From UBA9732 sp963599445 (GTDB lineage: Bacteria; Spirochaetota; Spirochaetia; Sphaerochaetales; Sphaerochaetaceae): a DNA stretch of 51,528 bases. The stretch covers positions 1-51,528 of the forward strand of contig CAVBWZ010000018.1 of assembly GCA_963599445.1 (NCBI GenBank), written 5' to 3'. Positions 1-8,371 of this stretch are shown one piece after another (positions within the stretch are counted from its first letter, which is position 1; each line of letters starts with the position of its first letter). The translations under genes were made by a program, and so were the position numbers. Under the pieces are notes generated by a model. That model was not told where the DNA came from. It was given only the letters and a program-made list of their open reading frames with translations, and did not search any database.

Positions 1-382
1 TGAGCTGTTCGTACTCAAGCCCCTTGTCCAGCATGTTCGCATCCATCATTGACGAATACATCCTTGTCCTTCTTGGAAGGTTTCCCTTGTCCGCCTTCTG
101 TATCTCTATGTCGTAGACGGTGTCTCCGTCCTCGAAGTATACATCCAGCCTTATGCTCTTGTTGCCCGGATTGAACGCCATGTACTTCTGGGCCTCAGGG
201 GAGAGTCCGTCCTCATAGACTATGTCCCTTATGCGTCTGCCTTCGAATATGGTCTCAAGCAGACCTATGCACAGGTCCTTGCGTCTCATGACCTCTGCGA
301 ACATGGCGTCGTTCTCAAGCGGGATGTCCCTTCTGTTCGTCCTTCCGAAAACCCTCTGTGAACTGTTGTGTTTCTTTGTCAT
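1..382 (-). CDS. Rpn-family PD-(D/E)XK nuclease/transposase-like protein (3' end outside window)
   Basis: The first 127 codons are present and the reading frame runs off the left edge. The ATG at 382 follows an AGGAGGTGTTTCC ribosome site. The N-terminal part reads like the PD-(D/E)XK nuclease family transposase (Rpn) group: NDAMFAEVM, then LLETIFEGRRI, and the nuclease core with the metal-binding Asp in SIRLDVYFEDG and the E-x-Q/K element in YDIEIQKADKG. Proteins of this family are about 280-320 residues and occur in many copies in spirochaete and Firmicute genomes. They promote RecA-independent recombination in the E. coli examples. The gene is divergent from the reverse transcriptase at 575; whether the two are related functionally cannot be said. 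Confidence 0.8.
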   Translation of the reverse strand, partial: MTKKHNSSQRVFGRTNRRDIPLENDAMFAEVMRRKDLCIGLLETIFEGRRIRDIVYEDGLSPEAQKYMAFNPGNKSIRLDVYFEDGDTVYDIEIQKADKGNLPRRTRMYSSMMDANMLDKGLEYEQL

Positions 383-520
383 GGAAACACCTCCTGGAAA
401 GTAACGTTGGAGGCTCCCAAGAGCCCTTTATATTACTAATTCCAAAAAAGCTGCGGTTTTCATTCACGGTTTTTGGAAGATTTTTGGAAATATTTCTGTA
501 ATCCATTGACATGCAAGCAA

Positions 521-550
521 TTGAACATCCTAACTTTGTAGGTGTACAAT
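521..550 (+). promoter_or_regulatory. Promoter of the reverse transcriptase gene
   Basis: A TTGAAC -35 box (521-526) and a TACAAT -10 box (545-550) are separated by 18 bp, followed by a GAAGGAG ribosome site shortly before the ATG at 575. The rest of 383-520 holds only the 5' region of the divergent nuclease gene and a small GGCTC/GAGCC hairpin near 410-424. No template-repeat-like sequence was recognised there. Confidence 0.55.
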
Positions 551-574
551 CGTCTTATTTGAAGGAGTGGAGCA

Positions 575-1783
575 ATGGACTGTACTTTGGAGGACTATAG
601 AAACGGGCAGCTGTATCTCGTTCCTCCTGAGGCTATAACGGAAGAGGAACTTTTCGCTGCGTACTTCGATTGCCTGAAGCACAAGAGGCATTCCAGGGCG
701 GCCTTGGAGTTCGAATTGGATTTGGAGCACAACCTCTTTGGGCTTTTGTCTGACATCAATTCCTTTGCCTATGTGCCTGACCGGTATTCCGTCTTCATAA
801 TCGACAAACCCGTAAAGAGAGAGGTATTCGCTGCATCGTTCAAAGACAGAATCGTCCACCATCTGATTGTGAATGCGATAAACCCATTCATCGAGAAGCG
901 TCTCATCTACGACTGCTATGCTAATAGAAAAGGCAAGGGCACCCACTTTGGAATAGAAAGGCTCCGTCATTTCATGGCTTCGAGTACAAATAACTGGAAG
1001 GAGGAGGCTTGGTGCCTCAAGCTGGACATAAAAGGTTTTTTCATGTCCATAGACAGAACGGTGCTTTGGAAGAAGCTTAGGGATTATCTTCTTGCGGTAT
1101 ACTCTCATGGGAACCTGCCAATCATAATGTACCTGTTGGAGAACATCCTGTTCACCGACCCCACGCAAGAATGCCGCTTTTGCTCTCCTTCTTCCAAATG
1201 GAGGGGCTTGGATCCTTCGAAAAGTCTGTTCGTAGCAGAAAAGGGTTTTGGTCTTCCTATAGGCAACCTTACAAGCCAGATCATGGCTAACTTCTACTTG
1301 TCCTTTCTTGACCACTATGTGAAGCATGGTCTGGGGATTGAAATGTATGGGCGATATGTGGATGACTTCTTTCTGATTCACAGAGACAAGGAATACCTGA
1401 AGGAATGTCTGCATGGGATTGAACGCTTTTTGGATGTTGAACTACACCTTAGGTTGAATCCAAAGAAGGTGTATCTGCAACCTGTGAATCATGGTGTGAA
1501 GTTCCTTGGTGTTGTGATAGAACCTGGTCACATGAACGTTGCAAGGCGCACTGTATCAAACTTCAAGAAAACCATTGATTCGACAAATTTTGCAGTCAAT
1601 GACCATAGACAGAGCAAATCTGAGGTTCAAAAGAGCATTGCATCCATTAACTCGTATTTGGGCCTTTTCTCCCATTACGACACGTTCTCTGTGAGAAACC
1701 GAGAAATCGACAGACTGGATGCTCGCTTTGCGAAGAGGGTATACAGAGAAAAAGCTTCAAGGAAGCTCGTATTCATGTGTTGA
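575..1783 (+). CDS. Reverse transcriptase, diversity-generating-retroelement (DGR) type
   Basis: This 402-residue protein carries reverse transcriptase motifs in order: RT-2-like basic region KPVKREVFAASFKDRIVHH (about 87-105), the first catalytic Asp in CLKLDIKGFF (about 150), GLPIGNLTSQIMANFYL (about 226-242) and the catalytic YVDD box (about 261). The I-G-N-L-T-S-Q form of motif 4 is the known hallmark of DGR reverse transcriptases, which have [I/V/L]GxxxSQ where retrons and group II introns have QGxxxSP. DGR enzymes copy a template repeat RNA with adenine mutagenesis into a target gene. No Avd partner, template repeat or variable-region gene was found in this window, so its template may lie elsewhere, be lost, or the enzyme may belong to a related unassigned RT clade. 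It has its own promoter and no maturase or HNH domain. Confidence 0.85.
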   Translation: MDCTLEDYRNGQLYLVPPEAITEEELFAAYFDCLKHKRHSRAALEFELDLEHNLFGLLSDINSFAYVPDRYSVFIIDKPVKREVFAASFKDRIVHHLIVNAINPFIEKRLIYDCYANRKGKGTHFGIERLRHFMASSTNNWKEEAWCLKLDIKGFFMSIDRTVLWKKLRDYLLAVYSHGNLPIIMYLLENILFTDPTQECRFCSPSSKWRGLDPSKSLFVAEKGFGLPIGNLTSQIMANFYLSFLDHYVKHGLGIEMYGRYVDDFFLIHRDKEYLKECLHGIERFLDVELHLRLNPKKVYLQPVNHGVKFLGVVIEPGHMNVARRTVSNFKKTIDSTNFAVNDHRQSKSEVQKSIASINSYLGLFSHYDTFSVRNREIDRLDARFAKRVYREKASRKLVFMC

Positions 1784-1834
1784 CCGAACGCAAAGGAGTG
1801 ATGCCTTTAAACGTCTGGAAACGAACGGATTTCT

Positions 1835-1864
1835 AAAAAACGGAGGCCCCTGTTTGGAGCCTCC
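1835..1864 (-). terminator. Bidirectional terminator between RT and MATE genes
   Basis: A GGAGGC...GCCTCC hairpin (1842-1864) is preceded on the plus strand by six A (1835-1840), so on the minus strand it is followed by GTTTTTT. It therefore fits best as the terminator of the MATE gene. On the plus strand it is followed by the weaker tail AAGTCTTTTC and could also end the reverse transcriptase transcript. Confidence 0.65.
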
Positions 1865-1904
1865 AAGTCTTTTCAATGTTTTCACTGCGCCAAGAAAGTT
1901 CCTC

Positions 1905-3272
1905 TTAGAATTCCAGTTTCCTCTTCTCCTTTCCAAAGAACACGACGCTGAGCACTATGACAACGACTTCTGCGATTATGAAGGAGAACCATATTGCATC
2001 AAGGCCAAAGAGCCTTCCAAGAAGCCATGCGGATGGAATGAGGATTCCTATCTGCCTTGTAAGGGATGTTATCATGCTTATGTAGCCGTCACCCATGGCC
2101 TGAAACAGTGCTCCAAGGATTATGGTGAAGGCTGCAAAAGGGAAGGAGAGGGCTATGCGCCTGAGGGCGACCTCTCCAACTTCAAGCATCCTTGGGGATG
2201 CTTCGAAGAGTCCAAGCAGTGCATCTGGAACGAGCATAAAGGCAAGCATTCCAAGGACCATGATTGCAAAGGCCACAATCATGCCAAGCCTGAGGGCCTT
2301 CATCATACGCTCGCGGTTCTTCGCCCCATAGTTGTAGGCAAGGATTGGCATGAGACCGCTGTTGAGTCCAAAGACAGGCATGAACACGAACGACTGCAGT
2401 TTGAAGTAGACTCCAAAGACTGTGGTAGCAACGATGTCGTATGTGATGAGGATTGCATTCATTAGGCTTGTCATGACGGTTCCAATTCCCTGCATGACAA
2501 CCGATGGAAGTCCAACCTGTAGAATGTCCTTGGCTGCGTTGCGGTCTATTGAGAACCTTAGGAACTTTATGTTCACGTACTGGTTCCTCTTTGCATAGAA
2601 GATGCCAACGAACATGCTTACGAACTGGCCTGCAACCGTTGCGTATGCTGCGCCTTCAATGCCCATGGCAGGGAAGCCAAAGTATCCAAAGATGAGGATC
2701 GGGTCGAATACTATATTGAATATGGCCCCACAGAGCTGGATTATCATTGGGTGTATCGTGTCGCCCGTCGCCTGCAGTATCTTCTCATTGTAGACTCCAA
2801 GGAAGCATCCAAGCGATACCACAAGGCATATCCTAAGATAGGACGTCCCCATTTGGATGAGCTCTGGATCCTTTGTGTAGAGCTTGAAGAACGGCTTTGA
2901 GAACACAACTCCAATGAGCATGAAGGCAACGGTGCATATAAGGAGGATGGCATAGCCTGTCTCTGCGGCCTTGAACGCCTCGTCCTCGCGTTTCTCTCCA
3001 AGACGTCTTGATACCACTGAGCATATTCCAACGCTTATCCCAACGGCGAACGCTATCAAGAGGTTCTGCATTGGGAATGCAAGTGAAACGGCGGTCAATG
3101 CCTTTTCACTCAAACGGGACACGAATATGCTGTCGACTATGTTGTACAACGCCTGGATAAGCATTGAGAACATCGTTGGTATGGACATGCTTGCAAGCAG
3201 CTTTCCAACTGGCATGACCCCTAGCTTGTTTTCCTTGAGCGGTTCCCTGACCGTTTCCTTTCTATCTTCCAT
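1905..3272 (-). CDS. MATE family multidrug/sodium antiporter
   Basis: Twelve hydrophobic segments and the family's internal pseudo-symmetry identify a MATE exporter, about 455 residues from the ATG at 3272. Typical stretches are FSMLIQALYNIVDSIFVSR at the first helix, AFPMQNLLIAFAVGISVGI, and QLCGAIFNIVFDPILIFG in the middle. MATE proteins expel cationic compounds from the cytoplasm in exchange for Na+ or H+. The start at 3272 is preferred because GGAAGG lies 7 nt before it and it gives the usual family length. Alternative in-frame starts at 3287 and 3365 would add 5 or 31 residues that look like leader sequence. The gene stands alone between two plus-strand units. Confidence 0.88.
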   Translation of the reverse strand: MEDRKETVREPLKENKLGVMPVGKLLASMSIPTMFSMLIQALYNIVDSIFVSRLSEKALTAVSLAFPMQNLLIAFAVGISVGICSVVSRRLGEKREDEAFKAAETGYAILLICTVAFMLIGVVFSKPFFKLYTKDPELIQMGTSYLRICLVVSLGCFLGVYNEKILQATGDTIHPMIIQLCGAIFNIVFDPILIFGYFGFPAMGIEGAAYATVAGQFVSMFVGIFYAKRNQYVNIKFLRFSIDRNAAKDILQVGLPSVVMQGIGTVMTSLMNAILITYDIVATTVFGVYFKLQSFVFMPVFGLNSGLMPILAYNYGAKNRERMMKALRLGMIVAFAIMVLGMLAFMLVPDALLGLFEASPRMLEVGEVALRRIALSFPFAAFTIILGALFQAMGDGYISMITSLTRQIGILIPSAWLLGRLFGLDAIWFSFIIAEVVVIVLSVVFFGKEKRKLEF

Positions 3273-3458
3273 CAAACTACCTTCCATCACTCTGTCTTCT
3301 GTAACATATAACAGAGAGGATTGTACTTGCACAGAATATAATGTCAACATGTGCGGCCGTGCCAAACGAAAACAACGAAGATATGGAACAAAGGTGCATC
3401 AGACGAACACGCTGAATCGTACAATCACATTTTTGTTTCTACGTTAACATCAAACTCA

Positions 3459-3487
3459 TTGAATAAAAATACGGTTTTCTGTATATT
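3459..3487 (+). promoter_or_regulatory. Promoter of the branched-chain amino acid transport operon
   Basis: TTGAAT (3459-3464) and TATATT (3482-3487) are separated by exactly 17 bp, about 33 bp before the start codon of the binding-protein gene, which has the ribosome site AAAGGAG. Confidence 0.65.
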
Positions 3488-3520
3488 CCTCTTCAAAGGT
3501 TTCTCCAAAGGAGTACGAAA

Positions 3521-4684
3521 ATGAAGAAAATCATCGCTTTTGCAGTTGTGGCCCTTTTGGCCGTGTCGGTGTGTTTTGCAGGCGGAGACAAGGAAAGCTC
3601 CACCGGTGGCGCAGTGGTAAAGATTGGTTTCATTGGTCCTCTTACAGGTGACTACGCAAATTACGGGACCCTATGCAGGCAGGCCGTTGAGATGGCCATT
3701 GACGAAATCAATGCAAAGGGTGGTATCAACGGCGCTCCCATAAAGCTTTTCGCTGAGGACAGCGAAGGTGATTCCCAGAAGGCCCTTGCCGCAATGGAGA
3801 AGCTCAGTTCGTCCGACAAGGTGTGCGCCATAATAGGGCCTGTCCTCACTGGTGAGACGTTCTCTGTTGCAGAGCGTGCACAGGCAGAAGGCATCGTGAT
3901 CATAACACCATCGGCCTCGCACAAGGATATCACCAATGTTGGCGACTACATATTCAGAACGACCCCGTCCGATGGCTTGCAGGGTGAGGTTGCGGGTAAG
4001 TACTGGTCCCAGAAGCTGGGCTACACGAAGCTTGCCGTCCTCTATGCCAAGAACGACTACAGCCAGGGTCTCTATGAAAGCATGAGCGAAGCGTTCACGC
4101 AGGATGGTGGCCAAATCGTCGCAGCCGAGACCTTCATGGTTGGAGACAAGGATTTCAAGACCCAGCTGACAAAGCTCAAGAACACGGACGCCCAGGCCAT
4201 CTATCTTCCTGACTACACGGCAGAGATGGCCCAGATTCTCGAACAGGCCTCCCAGCTTGGCATGGACAAGCCATTCCTCTCAGGCGACGGATTCCTGAGC
4301 GAGGAGATCTATTCCCTTGCCGGACAGTATACCGATGGTGTCGTGTACACGGCATCGGCCAGAGTCGAAGAGTCCAACAAGAACAAGGAGTTCAAGGACG
4401 CCTACACGGCAAGGTGGGGCATTGGCCCTGACTCGTTTGCAACCAACGCATACGATGCAACATACATCCTTGTGTCCGTCATAGAGAAGGTTGGAACAGA
4501 CCGCAAGGCCATAAAGACCGGCATGGAACAGGTGAAGGATTTCGAAGGTGTCAACGGAATCATCAACTTTGCTCCAAACGGAGACCTTGTGGCGTACCAA
4601 GGCATCTACGAGGTCCATGGTACGACCCCTGAATACGTTGGAGCGTTCGCCGTTGAGGACGGAAAGCTCGTTCAGGTCCAGTAG
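3521..4684 (+). CDS. livJ: Branched-chain amino acid ABC transporter substrate-binding protein
   Basis: The 387-residue product has a signal peptide (MKKIIAFAVVALLAVSVCFA) followed by GGDKESS, a mature N-terminus style common in spirochaete binding proteins. The Cys at residue 18 could be a lipobox cysteine, or signal peptidase I could cut after CFA; the sequence does not decide this. The type I periplasmic-binding fold is clear: KIGFIGPLTGDYANYG, AVEMAIDEINAKGGINGAP, IGPVLTGETFSVA and ITPSASHKDIT, which match LivJ/LivK-like receptors. It captures leucine, isoleucine, valine or related ligands and delivers them to LivHM. It is the first gene of the operon and is separated from livH by two hairpins, as expected for a receptor made in excess over the permease. 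Confidence 0.92.
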   Translation: MKKIIAFAVVALLAVSVCFAGGDKESSTGGAVVKIGFIGPLTGDYANYGTLCRQAVEMAIDEINAKGGINGAPIKLFAEDSEGDSQKALAAMEKLSSSDKVCAIIGPVLTGETFSVAERAQAEGIVIITPSASHKDITNVGDYIFRTTPSDGLQGEVAGKYWSQKLGYTKLAVLYAKNDYSQGLYESMSEAFTQDGGQIVAAETFMVGDKDFKTQLTKLKNTDAQAIYLPDYTAEMAQILEQASQLGMDKPFLSGDGFLSEEIYSLAGQYTDGVVYTASARVEESNKNKEFKDAYTARWGIGPDSFATNAYDATYILVSVIEKVGTDRKAIKTGMEQVKDFEGVNGIINFAPNGDLVAYQGIYEVHGTTPEYVGAFAVEDGKLVQVQ

Positions 4685-4695
4685 TCGTTGGTGAT

Positions 4696-4719
4696 GTGGA
4701 ACCTGGAAAGTGGTTCCAC
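4696..4719 (+). terminator. Hairpin directly after the binding-protein gene
   Basis: A perfect 8-bp stem GTGGAACC/GGTTCCAC (4696-4703, 4712-4719) with an 8-nt loop lies 11 nt after the binding-protein stop codon. It is followed by TGTGTTTTG. It may stabilise the 3' end of the receptor mRNA or act with the next hairpin. Confidence 0.5.
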
Positions 4720-4736
4720 TGTGTTTTGAAGCTTCG

Positions 4737-4773
4737 TTGGACGAGGTTCGGCCTCGTCCAATTCTTTATTTTT
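4737..4773 (+). terminator. Intra-operon terminator/attenuator before livH
   Basis: A perfect 10-bp stem TTGGACGAGG/CCTCGTCCAA (4737-4746, 4752-4761) with loop TTCGG is followed by TTCTTTATTTTT. This is a canonical rho-independent terminator between the receptor gene and the permease genes. Partial read-through would give more receptor than membrane subunits. Confidence 0.75.
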
Positions 4774-4833
4774 CCCTGTACTGCGTCATTACGCTGCTAT
4801 GGGGTCGTTGCAGGGTTGTTACGGAGGTCCAAA

Positions 4834-5754
4834 GTGGGAAATGCAGGCATGTTCTTCCAGCATCTCATGAATGGTCTGACACTTGGTGGAATCTATGCGC
4901 TCATAGCGCTTGGATACACAATGGTCTATGGCATTCTCAAATTCATAAACTTCGCTCATGGGGACATCCTCATGGTAGGCGCGTACATTGGACTCTTCGT
5001 ATTCGACCTTCTTCGCGGCTCATCACCGCTTGGACCGTGGTGGATCGCAGCGTTCTTCATTGCAATGCTGGTGTCCATGATATGCTGCGCCTTCTTGGGA
5101 ATGCTCATAGAGAGGGTCGCCTACAAACCTCTTAGGAAGGGTTCAAGGCTTGCTCCTTTGCTTTCTGCAATTGGAGTGTCGTTCATCCTTTCAAACGGCG
5201 CTGCATGGCTCTTTGGGACGCATTCAAGGAAGCTTGAGTACCCGTTCGACAACAGTCCAATATCCATTGGCAGCGTCGTCATAACCCCTCACCAGATCAT
5301 GGTTCTTGTGGTTGCGGTCGTCATGATGGTGCTTCTCAAGCTCTTTGTTGGCAAGTCCAAGATGGGTAAGGCAATGAGGGCCACCTCCCTTGACGGCGAG
5401 ACTGCAAAGCTCATGGGAATAAACTCCGACATGATCATATCCCTTACGTTCGGCATAGGAAGTGCACTTGCAGCCTGTGGTGGCATGTTGATAGCCTTGG
5501 ACTACAAGGTCTATGCAACAATGGGCACCATGATAGGGCTCAAGGCCTTCGTTGCCGCCGTAGTTGGTGGAATTGGGAACATAACGGGAGCCATGCTTGG
5601 AGGGTTCCTGCTTGGACTTTTGGAGACGTTTGGAGTTGCGGTCTTTGGCATCCCCCAGGGGTTCAAGGACACGATCGCCTTCGCTGTGCTCATCATAATC
5701 CTTCTGGTCAAACCTGAAGGTCTACTTGGAAAAGTCGAAAAGGAGAAGGTCTGA
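4834..5754 (+). CDS. livH: Branched-chain amino acid ABC transporter permease LivH
   Basis: The 306-residue integral membrane protein has the LivH signatures LMNGLTLGGIYALIALGYTM at the first helix, FINFAHGDILMVGAYIG, and GIGNITGAMLGGFLLGLLE near the end. It forms half of the membrane channel for branched-chain amino acids in the inner membrane, paired with LivM. A GTG start at 4834 is chosen because GGAGG lies 6 nt upstream; an ATG five codons later (4849) has no clear ribosome site. Earlier in-frame starts would read through the terminator hairpin. The stop overlaps the livM start (TGATG), indicating translational coupling. Confidence 0.92.
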   Translation: MGNAGMFFQHLMNGLTLGGIYALIALGYTMVYGILKFINFAHGDILMVGAYIGLFVFDLLRGSSPLGPWWIAAFFIAMLVSMICCAFLGMLIERVAYKPLRKGSRLAPLLSAIGVSFILSNGAAWLFGTHSRKLEYPFDNSPISIGSVVITPHQIMVLVVAVVMMVLLKLFVGKSKMGKAMRATSLDGETAKLMGINSDMIISLTFGIGSALAACGGMLIALDYKVYATMGTMIGLKAFVAAVVGGIGNITGAMLGGFLLGLLETFGVAVFGIPQGFKDTIAFAVLIIILLVKPEGLLGKVEKEKV

Positions 5755-6758
5755 TGCTCAATTTCTTTCTTCTCATACTCATATACACTTGCATATACGC
5801 TTTCATGTCCCTTGGTCAGAACCTCATAACCGGCTACACTGGGATGCTTTCGCTATGCGCCGCCGGGTTCTTCGCCATTGGAAGCTACACGACAGCCATC
5901 CTCATGACCAGGTTCGCATGGTCGTGGTGGGCCACGGTTCCCGTCGCAATCCTTTTGAGCGCCCTTCTTGGTGTCCTAATTGGACTTCCAACGCTCAGGC
6001 TCAAGGGCGACTACCTTGCAATAGCCACGCTTGGCTTTGCAGAGATTGTGCGCAACGTGATAAACAACTGGGACTCCCTCACCAACGGACCCATGGGCAT
6101 CCAGCGTATACCGATGATTTCGTTCTTTGGCCTTAAGGTGAGCCCTTATTCCAAGTATGGATTCCTTCTGCTTGAAGTTGTGCTTCTTGCAATCTGCTGG
6201 TTTCTCTTGGAACGTCTTGTGAAATCCCGCATGGGAAGGGCTCTTGAAGCCATAAGAGAGGACGAGATCGCCGCAGCCTCCGTTGGCGTGAATGTCACGA
6301 AATATAAGGTCGTCTCGTTCGCAATTGGTGCTGGTGTGTCCGGCATTGCAGGCTGCCTTCAGGCAGCGTTCGTCCTTTCAGTCTCTCCTGGCTCGTATGT
6401 GTTCATGGTCTCCATCATGGTGCTGTGCACAGTTGTGCTTGGAGGCATGGGGAATTTCCTTGCAGTGATGCTCGGAGCCTTCATAATCCAGTTCATTTCT
6501 TATCTTCCTCAGCTTATTGGGCTATCGTCTGTGATTCCCGCACAGGCCAAGCAGATAATCTTTGGCCTTATCCTCGTCATCATGATGATCTATAGACCGC
6601 AGGGCATACTTGGTCGCAGGAAGCGTGACAACTCAAAGGCTCAGACCTTCTACGACGATGCCCGCAAGGCGTTGGAAAGCGGATCCCGAGATGATGGGCA
6701 CAAGGATATCGGTCTAGGAGAATCCGGTGTCAAGTGCGAAGAGGAGGGCAGAGTATGA
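5754..6758 (+). CDS. livM: Branched-chain amino acid ABC transporter permease LivM
   Basis: The 334-residue membrane protein carries the LivM hallmarks SLGQNLITGYTGMLSLCAAG, LPTLRLKGDYLAIATLGFAE and the ABC-ATPase coupling region MGRALEAIREDEIAAASVGV. It is the second membrane subunit of the transporter. The N-terminus is short compared with the E. coli protein, as in most bacterial LivM. The last 45 or so residues after GILGRRKRDN are a charged tail with no recognised domain. The ATG overlaps the livH stop codon, and the 3' end overlaps the livG start by four bases. Confidence 0.92.
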   Translation: MLNFFLLILIYTCIYAFMSLGQNLITGYTGMLSLCAAGFFAIGSYTTAILMTRFAWSWWATVPVAILLSALLGVLIGLPTLRLKGDYLAIATLGFAEIVRNVINNWDSLTNGPMGIQRIPMISFFGLKVSPYSKYGFLLLEVVLLAICWFLLERLVKSRMGRALEAIREDEIAAASVGVNVTKYKVVSFAIGAGVSGIAGCLQAAFVLSVSPGSYVFMVSIMVLCTVVLGGMGNFLAVMLGAFIIQFISYLPQLIGLSSVIPAQAKQIIFGLILVIMMIYRPQGILGRRKRDNSKAQTFYDDARKALESGSRDDGHKDIGLGESGVKCEEEGRV

Positions 6759-7543
6759 GCATGCTTGAAACCAAGGCCCTTACGAGGGAGTTCGGCGGGA
6801 TAATCGCCGTGAACCGTGTGGATTTCAACGTGGAGCGCAACATGATCACGGGTCTCATTGGCCCCAACGGCGCTGGGAAGACCACCCTTTTCAACAACAT
6901 CACGGGGCTGGACGTGCCTTCAAGCGGCAAAGTGTTCTTCGAGGGACGTGACATCACGGGACTGCCTTCCAACAATGTGTGCAGGCTTGGGATTGCAAGG
7001 ACGTTCCAGAACATAAGGCTGTTCAAGGACCTGAGCGTCATTGACAACGTTATGATGGGGCGTCATTTCCACACAGGAAGCCTTAAGAACAGGACTCTTC
7101 AGGCTATTCTTTCCTATTTCCAGGCGGAGAAGGAGGAGCGTGAAGAGTACGATGCTGCCATGAAGTGGCTTGAGTTCTTTGGGCTTGAAAACCTTAGGAA
7201 CGACAGTGCAGGAAGCCTTCCATACGGATACCAAAGGGAGCTTGAGATTGCACGTGCGCTTGCAACCGAGCCAAAGTTGCTGTTCCTCGACGAGCCTGCA
7301 GCAGGCATGAACCCTCAGGAGACGGACAGCCTCATGGAGACCATAAGGCGTATTCGCGATTTAGGTGTGACGGTGGTTCTCATCGAGCACGACATGAAGC
7401 TTGTGATGAGCATCTGCGACAACATAACCGTGCTCAACTATGGGCAGAAGATCGCACAGGGCACGCCGGCTGTAATCCAGTCCGACCCCGCTGTCATAGA
7501 AGCCTATCTTGGGACCGATGATGACGATGAGGAGGATTTCTGA
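6755..7543 (+). CDS. livG: Branched-chain amino acid ABC transporter ATPase LivG
   Basis: The 262-residue ATPase has Walker A GPNGAGKTT, Q-loop ARTFQNIRLF, a LivG-type signature SLPYGYQRELEIARAL in place of LSGGQ, Walker B KLLFLDEPAAGMNP and the H-loop VVLIEHDMK. This non-canonical signature is normal for LivG. It hydrolyses ATP on the cytoplasmic face to drive uptake with LivF. The ATG at 6755 has GAGGAGGG 6 nt upstream. The C-terminus is a run of acidic residues (GTDDDDEEDF). Its stop overlaps the livF start. Confidence 0.93.
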   Translation: MSMLETKALTREFGGIIAVNRVDFNVERNMITGLIGPNGAGKTTLFNNITGLDVPSSGKVFFEGRDITGLPSNNVCRLGIARTFQNIRLFKDLSVIDNVMMGRHFHTGSLKNRTLQAILSYFQAEKEEREEYDAAMKWLEFFGLENLRNDSAGSLPYGYQRELEIARALATEPKLLFLDEPAAGMNPQETDSLMETIRRIRDLGVTVVLIEHDMKLVMSICDNITVLNYGQKIAQGTPAVIQSDPAVIEAYLGTDDDDEEDF

Positions 7544-8316
7544 TGCTTTTGAAGATCGATGGCATAGATGTGAACTATGGCAGCATAAACGCCCTCAAGA
7601 ACGTTTCCATGAGCGTCGATGAAGGTTCCATTGTGGCTCTCATTGGTGCAAACGGCGCGGGGAAATCCACCTTGCTCAAGGCAATAGTGGGGCAGGAGCC
7701 TCTTGTGTCGGGTTCAATTGAATATGCCGGAGAGGTGCTGTATTCAGTAAGCGGTTCCGTCAACGGCCGCTCTGCCAATGGTCCTGGAGGTGGTGGACGC
7801 TGCCATGGTGTTCCCACCTATGAGGTTGTGAAGAAGGGCATAGCCCTTGTTCCCGAAGGTCGCCGTGTGTTTGCGGACCTCACGGTCGAGGAGAATCTTG
7901 ACATGGGTGCGTTCATGCTCAAGGACGAGGCTCTTGTAAAGCGCAAGAAGGAGGAGATGTTCGATTTCTTCCCAATCCTTGGAGAGCGTAGAAGGCAGAA
8001 GTCCCGCAGCCTATCCGGCGGTGAGCAGCAGATGCTTGCAGTGGCCCGTGCCCTTATGGTGAGTCCTCGTCTTCTGCTTTTGGACGAGCCAGGCCTAGGT
8101 CTTGCTCCTCTTATCGTGCATGAAATATTCAGCAAGCTGCGCCATATAAACCGCGAGGACAAGGTTACTGTATTCGTCGTTGAGCAGAACGCCCGTCTTG
8201 CTCTCAGGAGCTCTGACGACGGCTATGTCATGGAGAACGGCAGCATTGTGCTCCATGACAAGGCAAGTGCACTGCTTGAGAACGAAAAGGTCCGTGCTGC
8301 GTATCTTGGCGAGTAG
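7543..8316 (+). CDS. livF: Branched-chain amino acid ABC transporter ATPase LivF, with a Gly/Ser-rich insertion
   Basis: The second ATPase (257 residues) has Walker A GANGAGKST, signature SLSGGEQQMLAVARALM, Walker B LLLLDEPGLGLAP and VVEQNARLALR. LivF proteins are usually about 235 residues. The extra length here is mostly an insertion of roughly 20 residues (about 65-90) between the first beta-strands and the VPEGRRVFADLTVEENL region; it is rich in Gly, Ser and Asn. The insertion is in the arm subdomain and spares all catalytic motifs. The ATG overlaps the livG TGA. Confidence 0.92.
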   Translation: MLLKIDGIDVNYGSINALKNVSMSVDEGSIVALIGANGAGKSTLLKAIVGQEPLVSGSIEYAGEVLYSVSGSVNGRSANGPGGGGRCHGVPTYEVVKKGIALVPEGRRVFADLTVEENLDMGAFMLKDEALVKRKKEEMFDFFPILGERRRQKSRSLSGGEQQMLAVARALMVSPRLLLLDEPGLGLAPLIVHEIFSKLRHINREDKVTVFVVEQNARLALRSSDDGYVMENGSIVLHDKASALLENEKVRAAYLGE

Positions 8317-8371
8317 GTTTTTGTGGAAAGAGCCTTGACTGTGTAGTAGACTGTTCCTGGAGGTTTCACAG

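Noticed and set aside
383..574. A DGR template repeat next to the reverse transcriptase
   Set aside because: No pair of near-repeats differing at adenines was seen here or after the gene, and no variable-region protein is present in the window.
1801..1836. Eleven-codon open frame with AAAGGAG directly upstream
   Set aside because: Too short, ribosome-site spacing too small, and nothing supports translation.
404..1866. GGAGCCTCC-type sequence on both sides of the reverse transcriptase as terminal inverted repeats
   Set aside because: The match is only about 13 bp and each copy is part of a local hairpin, so chance or shared terminator design explains it better.
1719..2465. Plus-strand open frame of 248 codons
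   Set aside because: Antisense to the MATE gene; very rich in Cys and His with no domain.
5289..5711. Minus-strand open frames within livH
   Set aside because: Shadow frames of a conserved permease gene.
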